From NCBI GenBank assembly GCA_035649635.1, contig DASRJE010000059.1, positions 27,113-91,112 of the forward strand: a stretch of DNA of 64,000 nt, in the 5' to 3' direction. Below the pieces are notes generated by a model. That model saw only the letters and a program-made list of their open reading frames with translations, was not told the origin of the DNA and did not search any database. Positions 7,976 through 15,949 of the stretch are shown here, piece by piece. Each line of letters begins with the position of its first letter. Positions within the stretch are counted from its first letter, which is position 1. Source of the stretch: Gp6-AA40 sp035649635 (GTDB taxonomy: Bacteria > Acidobacteriota > Vicinamibacteria > Vicinamibacterales > UBA2999). Position numbers and translations under genes: made by a program.

Positions 7976-9745
7976 CTACTCGGTCGCAAATACCCAGACA
8001 GCCCCACCCTCTGGCACCTCAGGATACTCACCGGGGAATAGTCGATTGAGCGTGGCCTGCATCCCGCGTGAGTCACCACCCCAACCCGATTCCACGGCAA
8101 CGTACTGTTTACCATCGACCTTGAACGTCGTGGGCGGCGCAAGAATGCCGGAATTCGTCGGAAACTCCCAGAGCAGTTTTCCAGTGGAGGCATCGAATGC
8201 GTGGAACTTGCGATCGCTGGTACCCCCGCTGAAGACGAGCCCGCCCGCCGTGACCAGCATGCCACCCCAGTTCGGTGACTTGTCGTAGACGTGCGTCCAC
8301 ACCATCTGGCCAGTATCGACATTCCACGCCTGCACTTCTCCAACGTGGTTCGCACCTGGCCGGATGAACGGACGGCTGCCACCGATGCCGACGAACGGCC
8401 TGCCCGGCGTGTATGTCGGCTGCGTGCCCATGTTCGATCCACACAGGTTGTTGTTGGCCGGGATGTAGATCATCCGCGTGCGCGGGCTGAAGGCGATCGG
8501 CGGCCAGTTCTTCCCACCGTGGACGCCAGGACAGAAGTCGGCACGCACACCCGTCTTCGGCTTCTTCTCCGGATCGACGTCGGGCCGCCCGGTGACGGGG
8601 TCGAGACTGCGAAAGACATCCTGATACACGAACGGCTTGCCCTCAACGAACTTGATCGGGCCGGCACTGCGTTCCAGGAACCAGATGTAGCCGTCACGCG
8701 CCACGTCGATGAGGCCCTTGATCGTGCGGCCGTTGCGCTGGTAGTCGACGAGAATCGGCGGCGACACCTCATCCCAGTCCCACGAGTCGTTAGGATGGTA
8801 TTGGTGGTAACCCTTGATAGCGCCGGTGGCGACGTCGAGCGCCAGCGTCGATGTCACGTAGAGGTTATCGCCCGGACGTTGATCGCCGATCGTTGGTCCG
8901 CCGTTGCCGGTGCCCCAGTACGCGAGGTTCGTTTCCGGATCGTAGTTGCCCGTCACCCACACCGGCGCGCCGCCCGTCTTCCAGTGATCGCCTTTGGGCC
9001 ATGTCTCACTGCCCGGCTCTCCTGGCGCCGGAACCGTATAGGTGCGCCATTCCTCCTTGCCGCTTTCGACGTCGAAGCCGGCAACGAAGCCGCGGATGCC
9101 GAACTCTCCTCCTGACGCACCAACCATCACCACACCACCAGCCACCAACGGCGCGAGCGTCGTGTAGTACCCGGATTTGTTGTCGGCAACAACCGCCGTC
9201 CATACTTCGCGGCCTGTCCTGGCATCGAGCGCCACCAGCACGGCTTCACCTGCGGCGAAGAACACCTTGTCGCCGTACAACGCGACGCCACGGTTGGTCT
9301 GGTGCGGCACGTTCATGCCCGCTTCGAGCGGCCGTCGATAGCGCCAGAGCAGATTCCCGCTCTTCACGTCGATCGCAATCACCTGATTGTTTGGACTCGT
9401 CACGAACATCACGCCGCCGTTGACGAGCGGCGCGGCCTGATGCACGCGCGGCTCGGCCGTCGAGAACACCCACGCCGGACGCAGGTGCTGGACGTTGGCA
9501 GGAGTGATGTCGGTGAGAGGGCTGAAACCCCAGCCGTCGTAGGTCCGCCTGATCATCAGCCAGTCTTCATCGTTCGGATTCTTGAGGCGCTCTGCCGTGA
9601 CCGGCCGGTAATTCTTCAGGACCCCAGGCATGGGCGGATCGGCAGGCGGCTGCGCTTGTTGCCGCGCGAGCGCAGCGCCCTGGGTCACCACGATCGCTGC
9701 CATGCTCATGACGGCCGCCGCGAGGACAGCACGAAGGCAATTCAT
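7976..9745 (-). CDS. PQQ-dependent alcohol/sugar dehydrogenase-type propeller, exported
   Basis: Quinoprotein dehydrogenase (589 aa) predicted to oxidise an alcohol or sugar in the periplasm with pyrroloquinoline quinone. The signal peptide covers about 28 residues (ending GAALA). The eight-bladed propeller shows the DWLMIRRTYDGWGFSPLTDI opening, W-docking repeats (VKSGNLLWRYRRPL, ARTGREVWTA, VESGKEEWRT), the Ca/PQQ-site segment RPGDNLY and the catalytic-Asp segment WDWDEVSPP. The vicinal Cys pair of methanol dehydrogenase is not visible, nor is a C-terminal cytochrome domain, so electrons must pass to a separate carrier. First gene of the minus-strand exported cluster, divergent from the 9798 permease with a 52-bp gap. 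No PQQ biosynthesis gene is in the window. Confidence 0.85.
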   Translation of the reverse strand: MNCLRAVLAAAVMSMAAIVVTQGAALARQQAQPPADPPMPGVLKNYRPVTAERLKNPNDEDWLMIRRTYDGWGFSPLTDITPANVQHLRPAWVFSTAEPRVHQAAPLVNGGVMFVTSPNNQVIAIDVKSGNLLWRYRRPLEAGMNVPHQTNRGVALYGDKVFFAAGEAVLVALDARTGREVWTAVVADNKSGYYTTLAPLVAGGVVMVGASGGEFGIRGFVAGFDVESGKEEWRTYTVPAPGEPGSETWPKGDHWKTGGAPVWVTGNYDPETNLAYWGTGNGGPTIGDQRPGDNLYVTSTLALDVATGAIKGYHQYHPNDSWDWDEVSPPILVDYQRNGRTIKGLIDVARDGYIWFLERSAGPIKFVEGKPFVYQDVFRSLDPVTGRPDVDPEKKPKTGVRADFCPGVHGGKNWPPIAFSPRTRMIYIPANNNLCGSNMGTQPTYTPGRPFVGIGGSRPFIRPGANHVGEVQAWNVDTGQMVWTHVYDKSPNWGGMLVTAGGLVFSGGTSDRKFHAFDASTGKLLWEFPTNSGILAPPTTFKVDGKQYVAVESGWGGDSRGMQATLNRLFPGEYPEVPEGGAVWVFATE

Positions 9746-9797
9746 GACGCGGAGTTTACCAACGTTTCATGGTCGAACCCCGTCCAACTCGATCACT

Positions 9798-12215
9798 ATG
9801 GTCGACGATTTCCTCCAGGATCTGCGCTATGCGGCGCGGTCGCTCCGCCGCGCTCCAGGATTCGCTGCCGTGGCCATCGTCACCTTGGCACTCGGCATCG
9901 GGGCCAACACGGCGATGTTCAGCGTGCTCAACGCCTACCTCTTCCGTCCACTCCCGTATCTGCAGCCGGAACGACTGGTCCAGGTGTTCCGCACGTCGAT
10001 TTTCTCCGACAGCTGGCCGCACTCGGCCGCCAACTTCATCACTTTCCGCGAGCGCAACGAGGTCTTCAGCGAGATGGTCACGTTCAATGGATCGTCGCCG
10101 GTTTTGATCCGCGACGGACAACCGGCCGAGCGTCTCCAGGGCTTGCTGGTCTCCGGCAACTTCTTCGCGGCGCTCGGTGTACCTCCGACGCTCGGTCGTG
10201 TCTTCTCTAACGAAGAGGACCGCCCTGGTGCGGACAACGTGATCGTGCTGAGCGAACGGGTGTGGAGAAATCGTTTCGGCGCGGATCCGAGCCTCGTCGG
10301 GCGCACGTTGCAGATCGACGGCCAGAGCGTGCAGGTGATCGGCGTCATGCCGGCTGACTTCGAGCATCCGATTCTCTGGAACACTGTCGACTTCTGGCGC
10401 CCGATCGCCTTCTCACCGGAACAGCGCGGCAATCGCGGCAACAACTACCTGCGGGCGTTTGCACGTCTGAAGCCCGGCATCGATATCAACGACGCGCAGC
10501 AGTCGATGCAGATGCTTGCGGCAAATCTGTCTCGCGAGGCCTCGGCGAATCAGAACGAAAGCCTGCGGTTGGCACCGCTTCAGCTCTCGGCGTCGAATGA
10601 AGTATCGCGAACGGTGATGTGGTTCACGTTCGGCCTGGCCGGTTTCGTGCTGCTGATCGCCTGTGCCAACCTCGCAAATCTCCAGCTCGTTCGCACCACC
10701 GCACGAATCCGAGAGCAGAGCGTCCGCGCTGCGCTTGGCGCAAAGCGATTGCGGCTCCTGCGTCAATCGATGACAGAGAGCCTCCTCATCGCTTGTCTCG
10801 GGGGCGCTTTGAGCCTGCTCCTCGCCTACGGTGCTATCGGTTTCATCAACAGCCGGCTCTTTGCTTCCCTGCCGGGGGCATCAGTCACGGTGGACATCAC
10901 GGTCTTCGCATTCGCATTCCTCATTTCGTTGCTGACCGGCGCCCTGTTTGGAACTGTGCCGGCGTGGCTGGCCTCGCGTGCCGACGTGAATCTGGCGCTC
11001 AAGGAAAGCCCTCGCGGATCGACGAGCGGCTCACATCATCGGCTTCGCTACGTGTTGATCGTGGGCGAGGTTGCGTTTGCGGTGATCCTTCTCACTGGCG
11101 CGGGACTTTTTCTGCGCGGCTTGCAGCGATTCGAGAGCCTCGATCACGGGTGGCGCCCGGACGGGTTGCTCACCGGTCAGCTCGCCCTGCAAGGCGAACG
11201 ATACCGGACACCAGAGCAGCGCTTGACCTTTTACCAGCAATTGGAGGAACGACTGCGCTCCATTCCCGGAGTGCAGCGCGTCGCGCTGTCCAACTCGATG
11301 CCAGTGTGGGGATTCAACAGCAGCGGCGGCGTCCGGATCGAGGGTCAGCCCGAGCCCGAGCAAGGCAGGTGGCCGGAGGTCTTCTTCGAGCAGGTGAGCC
11401 GCGACTATTTCGAGACGATCGGTTTACGACTGATTGCCGGTCGTACGTTCAACGCAACTGACATCGCGGGCAACACGGAGGTCGTGATCATCAACGACAC
11501 GATGGCGCGTCGTTTCTGGCCAAACGAGAATCCTCTGGGAAAGCGCATCGGCCGTACTGCCAACCGCCCCTGGACGGAAGTGATTGGCGTCGTCAGCGAC
11601 GTCAGCTTCCCCGCAAGCCTTGCCGAGCCGTATACGCGGTTGCAGGCGTTCCGTCCGATCGCGCAGGGTCCCAATGCGTTCGTCAACGTCACAGTACGGA
11701 CAACGGGGGCGCCAGACGATCTCGCTCAGCCGATGCGACGGGCGCTCGCCGATCTCGATCCCACGCTGGCGCTCCATCGTGTTCGCACTGCGCGCAGCCT
11801 GGTAGACGAGGGCCTGGGGAATGTCTCGCTGCTCGGCACGCTGCTCGGAGCGTTCGCCGCCCTCGGTCTCGCCCTTGCGGCGATCGGCATCTATGGAGTT
11901 ACTTCGTACTCCGTTGCGCAGCGCACGAGCGAACTGGGCATCCGCATGGCGCTCGGTGCACGGACGCGTGACGTGCTCTGGCTGATTCTGTCGACCGGCG
12001 CCGGCGTGATCGCGGTGGGCGCCCTCATCGGGAGCGCCGGAGCAGTCGCCGTGGCAAGAGTGCTGGCAGCCGCGATCCCGACGCTGCCGACGCGCGACCC
12101 GGTCGCGTTGGCGGGACTAACCGCCTTCCTGGTCGTGATTGCTCTTGCGGCTTGCTTCGTGCCAGCAGGGCGGGCCACGCGAGTTGACCCGTTAGTGGCG
12201 CTTCGTCACGAGTGA
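9798..12215 (+). CDS. MacB/FtsX-type ABC permease (ADOP family), large two-domain form
   Basis: Integral membrane protein (805 aa) with two tandem MacB-periplasmic plus FtsX units. The first helix (VAIVTLALGIGANTAMFSVLNAYLFRPLP) is followed by an extracytoplasmic domain, then FtsX helices with the FVLLIACANLANLQLVR and VRAALGAKRLRLLRQ signatures. The second unit ends with GIYGVTSYSVAQRTSELGIRMALGAR and a final TRVDPLVALRHE tail. The start at 9798 (MVDDFLQDLRYAARSL) is the usual family N-terminus; the frame is open further upstream but overlaps the divergent PQQ gene. No ATPase gene is adjacent, as is common for these orphan permeases. Substrate unknown; efflux or lipoprotein export is inferred from MacB kinship. 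Confidence 0.88.
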   Translation: MVDDFLQDLRYAARSLRRAPGFAAVAIVTLALGIGANTAMFSVLNAYLFRPLPYLQPERLVQVFRTSIFSDSWPHSAANFITFRERNEVFSEMVTFNGSSPVLIRDGQPAERLQGLLVSGNFFAALGVPPTLGRVFSNEEDRPGADNVIVLSERVWRNRFGADPSLVGRTLQIDGQSVQVIGVMPADFEHPILWNTVDFWRPIAFSPEQRGNRGNNYLRAFARLKPGIDINDAQQSMQMLAANLSREASANQNESLRLAPLQLSASNEVSRTVMWFTFGLAGFVLLIACANLANLQLVRTTARIREQSVRAALGAKRLRLLRQSMTESLLIACLGGALSLLLAYGAIGFINSRLFASLPGASVTVDITVFAFAFLISLLTGALFGTVPAWLASRADVNLALKESPRGSTSGSHHRLRYVLIVGEVAFAVILLTGAGLFLRGLQRFESLDHGWRPDGLLTGQLALQGERYRTPEQRLTFYQQLEERLRSIPGVQRVALSNSMPVWGFNSSGGVRIEGQPEPEQGRWPEVFFEQVSRDYFETIGLRLIAGRTFNATDIAGNTEVVIINDTMARRFWPNENPLGKRIGRTANRPWTEVIGVVSDVSFPASLAEPYTRLQAFRPIAQGPNAFVNVTVRTTGAPDDLAQPMRRALADLDPTLALHRVRTARSLVDEGLGNVSLLGTLLGAFAALGLALAAIGIYGVTSYSVAQRTSELGIRMALGARTRDVLWLILSTGAGVIAVGALIGSAGAVAVARVLAAAIPTLPTRDPVALAGLTAFLVVIALAACFVPAGRATRVDPLVALRHE

Positions 12216-12233
12216 GGATCAAGGTCGAGAGCC

Positions 12234-12472
12234 CTACTTTGTCACTTTGCGCTCAGATACCGGGCGGAAACATGCTGCGGAAACGAACCTTGCGAGCGGC
12301 GCGAGCGGCGTCAGTGCGAAAAACGTTGCGCAGAGGGGTGACCGAGGCGTGGGTGACTGGGACCCACGCCGAGCACCGGCAGACGAAGGCCTCGGAGCGA
12401 CGTTTTTCCGCGCCGTCGAGCGGTTCGTGGAGCAGCGTGTTTTCGCCCGCAATCGGCAAAGTGACAAAGTAG
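12234..12472. repeat. Imperfect long inverted repeat (fold-back / MITE-like element)
   Basis: A perfect 17-bp inverted repeat, CTACTTTGTCACTTTGC (12234-12250) and its complement (12456-12472), bounds a 239-bp unit. Symmetry continues inward in blocks: GGGCGGAAACATGCTGC pairs with a near-match near 12435-12452, CGAACC pairs near 12423-12428, AAAAACGTTGC pairs near 12399-12411, and GGCGTGGGT (12346-12354) pairs with ACCCACGCC (12362-12370) at the centre. The whole unit could fold as one long hairpin. A smaller hairpin, AGACTCG/CGAGTCT (12479-12512), lies just outside. Short ORFs cross the element on both strands but look like by-products of the symmetry. It fills most of the 345-bp gap between the permease and the SnoaL-like gene. 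Confidence 0.7.
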
Positions 12473-12560
12473 CAGTAGAGACTCGTTTTCAGGAAGGCGT
12501 AGAGGCGAGTCTTTAGCGGTCGCTGCGTGCGCACGCGCGCATGGCGTTGCGACTCGAATC

Positions 12561-13049
12561 CTACTGCTGCGTTCTCGACCGAATCGTCGTGTCCGACGAT
12601 CGCATCTTGGTCTTGAAGCGCCAGCCCTTCGACGTTTTCACCAGCGTGTCATCGTAGCGGGAATACGAGTTGATCTTCACGGGCACTTCCTGCGGATCGA
12701 CGATAAACACGTAGAGCGAGCCGTTGGCGCCTTCGGCGGTCGGAGTGATCACCAGATTGGAAACGACGTGGCGTGTCTTCGACGGGCCCGCACGTCGCCG
12801 CGACTCCATCAGCGCCGCACGCCCGATCGTCCCGTTGAAGTTGCCGTCGTCGGTGAACGTATCGGCCCAGCCCTCCGGGTCACCGGCATCGATCGTGTGA
12901 TAGTACTTCGCGTAGTTCTGCTCGATGTCGATATAGTCCTGCGTCGTCAGCTTGCCAGCGGCCGATGTGGCCCCGATGCCATACGCTGTGTAGATCCAGC
13001 CCGAGGTCACCAGGACGAGCAGCGCCGACAGAGTCTTTCGAGTCAGCAT
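12561..13049 (-). CDS. Exported SnoaL-like / NTF2-fold protein
   Basis: Small exported protein (162 aa) with a signal peptide (MLTRKTLSALLVLVTSGWIYTAYG) and one SnoaL/NTF2-like domain: LTTQDYIDIEQNYAKYYHTIDAGDPEGWADTF is the typical opening helix pair, followed by GRAALMESRRRA and a C-terminal sheet (YSRYDDTLVKTSKGWRFKTK). The start at 13049 is set by a good AAGGAG 7 bp upstream; the frame extends further without a site. The fold serves ketosteroid-isomerase-like and many unrelated roles, so no reaction is assigned. It follows the ModA-like gene by 37 bp on the same strand. Confidence 0.8.
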   Translation of the reverse strand: MLTRKTLSALLVLVTSGWIYTAYGIGATSAAGKLTTQDYIDIEQNYAKYYHTIDAGDPEGWADTFTDDGNFNGTIGRAALMESRRRAGPSKTRHVVSNLVITPTAEGANGSLYVFIVDPQEVPVKINSYSRYDDTLVKTSKGWRFKTKMRSSDTTIRSRTQQ

Positions 13050-13086
13050 AAACACTCCTTTCAAGTCGACCGTCCTGCGGCACTGT

Positions 13087-13881
13087 TCACCGTTTGAAAC
13101 CATTTCCTTTGAGAGCCGGCTCGATCGCCGGGCCCTGCAGGAACTTCACCAACGCCTGGGCCGCTGCCGCATTCGGCGTGTTCGTTGAAATCGTCGCAGT
13201 CACCACGGCGGGCACCTGCAGCTCAGGGATCACCGGCCCCATGTTACGAAGGGCCTTGTTCGGCATGATCTCGCTGAGCGGATAGATATTGATCTCGTAC
13301 TCACCCGGCCCGAGCGACGGCGCCGGGGCCGACATGTCGTGTTTCGCTTTCACAGCGTCGCGGATCTCGAGTGTGTCGAGGATCTTGTTCACCGTGAAGA
13401 GCGCGGCGCCGGTGTCCGCCCAGCGCAACGACCTGGCGTTCAGCATCGCGGCCTTGACCTTCGCCGGCGTGCTCAGATCGGGCGTCGCGTCGCCCCGCAG
13501 CCCGATCGCGACGTCTGTCTTCGCAATGACGACACCTGGAGACGTGATCTTCGACGCCTTCAACAATTGTTCATCCACGTCGGGAAGCAGCAGCGCGACT
13601 TCAAAGGCGTTCCCCGCCATGACCGAATCCTTCAGATTGCCGCGCGCAGACCCGTACTCAATCACCAGCGGGTGGCCAATCGCCTTCGCCGCTTCCGCAC
13701 GAACGGCGTCGAGCGGAATGCGAATGGCCGCGGTTGCCAGCACTCGAACGTCGCCTGGCTTGGCGTCAGCGATCCGTTCACCACGCCCGCCGCCTTGAGC
13801 GGTCACCATGGCTCCGGTCGCCAGAAGCGGAAGTCCAAGACCGATCGCCGCAATGGTCTCTTTCCTTGCCCAGGCTCTCAT
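13087..13881 (-). CDS. Exported ModA-like (molybdate-type) substrate-binding protein
   Basis: Periplasmic binding protein (264 aa) resembling molybdate/tungstate-type ModA or extracellular solute-binding family members. GGGAGGAGA precedes the ATG at 13881, and the signal peptide spans about 29 residues (ending VTAQ). Family-like segments are VRVLATAAIRIPLDAVRAEAAKAIGHPLVIEYGSARG, FEVALLLPDVDEQLL, VVIAKTDVAIGLRGDA and the C-terminal ALVKFLQGP with terminal LKGNGFKR. No permease or ATPase gene is next to it, so it is either an orphan receptor or a binding protein with another function. Probably co-transcribed with the SnoaL-like gene. Confidence 0.75.
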   Translation of the reverse strand: MRAWARKETIAAIGLGLPLLATGAMVTAQGGGRGERIADAKPGDVRVLATAAIRIPLDAVRAEAAKAIGHPLVIEYGSARGNLKDSVMAGNAFEVALLLPDVDEQLLKASKITSPGVVIAKTDVAIGLRGDATPDLSTPAKVKAAMLNARSLRWADTGAALFTVNKILDTLEIRDAVKAKHDMSAPAPSLGPGEYEINIYPLSEIMPNKALRNMGPVIPELQVPAVVTATISTNTPNAAAAQALVKFLQGPAIEPALKGNGFKR

Positions 13882-13962
13882 GTCTCCTCCCGTTCTTGAT
13901 CCTCCGGTCAATCGGCCCGATGATGAACGGCGCCACGATATCGCCTTCAAGGAGCGGTGGTC

Positions 13963-15219
13963 ATGCGCCTCACTTTCCGGCACATTTCGCACACCGGGCC
14001 GCTCATTCGCGTGTGCCTCATACTACTCGTCCTCGCGCCGGTGCGGCTGGGCGGTCAGCCATTGCCGGATCGACCTGGAGGATTGCGGCCAGTCCCGCCG
14101 ACGAAGCCGAGGATCTTGCCATTGCCGGAAGCGCAATGGACCGGCGAGCACAAACAACGAATCGCGAAGTTCCTGCCCCCTGGCACTCGCCCGGGGAACA
14201 GCTTCCGGACGCTTCTGAACGTCCCGGACCTGGTCGACCGGACGATGACGCTCTACAACTACGTGACGCAGGGGTCGAGCCTGCCGCCGCGGATCCGCGA
14301 GCTGCTGATCCTGCGCACGGCATGGCTGCACGGCAGCGACGTCATCTGGCGCGAGCGGGTGCCGTTCGCGCGCAAGGCCGGGCTGACGAGCGACGAGATC
14401 CGGAAGATCGCGCAGGGTCCGAACGCCGCCGGTTGGGACGCGTTCGAGGCCAACCTGCTCCAAATGGCCGACCAGTTGTTTCGAAATTCGTTCGTCAACG
14501 ACTCGGTCTACACGATGATGGCCGCGCGCTACGACACGTGCAACGTGATGGACGCGGGGATGACGGTGGCCGATGTTGCGTCGCTCGCGCTCCTGTACAA
14601 CACACTCGGCGTCCAGCCCGATGATGTTCCCGCGGCCGATCGGATGCCAATGGACATCGACTACCGAGTCGACGTGCCCTCGCGCGAAGCGATCACGCTG
14701 AAGGCGCCGAGAGCAGTGCCCCTTCCCGGTCCGGGCGCCAACAACCCACGCACATTCAACCTGTGTTCAAATCTCGCCGCGGCGCGAAACGGGTCCGGAT
14801 ACGTGAATCAGATCTCGATGCTCGGCAAGACAGGTCGAGCGCGCCACCGCGAGCTGCTGATCCTGCGTGTCGGATGGAACTCCCAATCCGAGTACGAGTG
14901 GTCGGAGCATGTCGGACCAGTGGGCGGGGCACGCAAGATGGGTCTGCCGGTCGAGCGCATCACGATGGGTCCGGATGCGCCAGGCTGGGATTCGTTCGAG
15001 GCCCACCTGCTCAGGTTCGTGGACGAGATGTATCGCGATTCGATCGTCTCGGACCGGACGTGGGACGCTCTGAAGCAGCAGTATGACGATCGATTGATGA
15101 TCGACGCGACGATCACGTCGGCCAATTACCGGATGGTCTCGATGGCGCTGAATATTCTCGGAGTCCAGAGCAATCCGGGCGAAGAGAAACTGCCGGCGGT
15201 GCCCAAGGACGTTCAATAA
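13963..15219 (+). CDS. Exported protein with two carboxymuconolactone-decarboxylase-like domains
   Basis: Exported protein (418 aa) built from two CMD/AhpD-fold units. ATG 13963 is preceded by AAGGAG at 13949-13954, and the N-terminus carries a hydrophobic export segment (LIRVCLILLVLAPVRL). Domain 1 is centred on residues about 110-141 (RIRELLILRTAWLHGSDVIW) and domain 2 on about 294-328 (RHRELLILRVGWNSQSEYEWSEHV). Domain 2 keeps the EYEW..H pattern of non-thiol CMD proteins. Domain 1 has lost the Glu and His (DVIWRERV), so it may be structural. Neither has the CXXC of AhpD. Divergent from the ModA-like gene with 81 bp between. Function unknown. Confidence 0.8.
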   Translation: MRLTFRHISHTGPLIRVCLILLVLAPVRLGGQPLPDRPGGLRPVPPTKPRILPLPEAQWTGEHKQRIAKFLPPGTRPGNSFRTLLNVPDLVDRTMTLYNYVTQGSSLPPRIRELLILRTAWLHGSDVIWRERVPFARKAGLTSDEIRKIAQGPNAAGWDAFEANLLQMADQLFRNSFVNDSVYTMMAARYDTCNVMDAGMTVADVASLALLYNTLGVQPDDVPAADRMPMDIDYRVDVPSREAITLKAPRAVPLPGPGANNPRTFNLCSNLAAARNGSGYVNQISMLGKTGRARHRELLILRVGWNSQSEYEWSEHVGPVGGARKMGLPVERITMGPDAPGWDSFEAHLLRFVDEMYRDSIVSDRTWDALKQQYDDRLMIDATITSANYRMVSMALNILGVQSNPGEEKLPAVPKDVQ

Positions 15220-15405
15220 ACATTGAAGATTTCATGATCTTTGATTGTTGATTCCTTGTTGATTGTTGATTGTTGATTGTCGATTTCTGATCGAACGGCC
15301 GCTTGTCGATTTAGCGATCGCCATCGATACAAACCCGCGACCAATCACGAATCAACAATCTTCAATCAACAACGCTTCGATAATCACAGATCAAAGATCA
15401 ACAAT
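15220..15405. repeat. Degenerate heptanucleotide repeat (TTGATTG)n arranged as an inverted pair
   Basis: From about 15235 to 15294 the sequence is a run of TTGATTG-like heptamers. From about 15341 to 15405 the complement appears, reading on the minus strand as TTGATCT/TTGATTG heptamers. The two arms flank about 50 bp of ordinary sequence and could pair as a long imperfect hairpin. The element fills the gap between the converging CMD-fold and DinB genes and ends 3 bp before the DinB stop codon. Confidence 0.7.
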
Positions 15406-15408
15406 GAA

Positions 15409-15939
15409 TTACGGCCGCTGGCTCGCCGGCGGCGTAATCCCGTTGAGCCGGAGATAGACGACCATCTGGCCGTAGATATCCCAGGTGTGTCCCATATCGA
15501 AGTAGACGACGCGGACGCGATTCGACCCACCCATGAACCGGTCACCTCGCCCTGACACGGCGGGAGCGAGGAGGTCGTTGTCGCTCATCGACTGCAACAC
15601 CGTGGTCCCGAAATCGAACGAGGCCTCGAGCATCTTCAGGATCGCCGCCTTCCTCGTTTCCTTCATGTTGTAGGCGGGCGGCGGCACTTTGGAACCGAGA
15701 CGGTTGATCTGATTCACGTTAGCTTCGACAACGTGCAGCACCTGTTCACCGAAATTCCGTTGCGGCGGGGTCGGCTTGAAGGTGAACTTCTCCTCGGGCA
15801 TCGCCGCCGAGATCTTCATCATCGTGTCCTTCTGCATCGTCCAGTCGCGCAGCGTCCCCTGCTGCAGCGACAACGGCTGATCCTGAGCCGAGACCGCGAC
15901 AACGCCGAGCAGCATGCAGAGGCCCAGAACGAATCGCAT
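15409..15939 (-). CDS. Exported DinB-family four-helix protein
   Basis: DinB/YfiT-like four-helix-bundle protein (176 aa) with a signal peptide (MRFVLGLCMLLGVVAVSA), unusual because most DinB proteins are cytoplasmic. The start at 15939 follows AGAGGTGG. Bundle helices include TLRDWTMQKDTMMKISAAM, GEQVLHVVEANVNQINRL and DMGHTWDIYGQMVVYLRLNGI; His in LHVVEAN and MGHTWD are candidate metal ligands. The gene starts 10 bp after purK ends on the same strand, so it is likely read from the purE promoter, though no metabolic link to purine synthesis is known. It may be a thiol transferase-like enzyme by family kinship only. Confidence 0.8.
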   Translation of the reverse strand: MRFVLGLCMLLGVVAVSAQDQPLSLQQGTLRDWTMQKDTMMKISAAMPEEKFTFKPTPPQRNFGEQVLHVVEANVNQINRLGSKVPPPAYNMKETRKAAILKMLEASFDFGTTVLQSMSDNDLLAPAVSGRGDRFMGGSNRVRVVYFDMGHTWDIYGQMVVYLRLNGITPPASQRP

Positions 15940-15949
15940 AAGTCCACCT

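Noticed and set aside
12247..12534. Short ORFs on both strands across the fold-back element (about 90 codons each)
   Set aside because: They arise from the inverted-repeat symmetry, lack ribosome sites and resemble no known protein; kept only as part of the repeat.
15241..15405. CRISPR-like appearance of the TTGATTG runs
   Set aside because: The units are 7 bp and contiguous with no spacers, and there are no cas genes.
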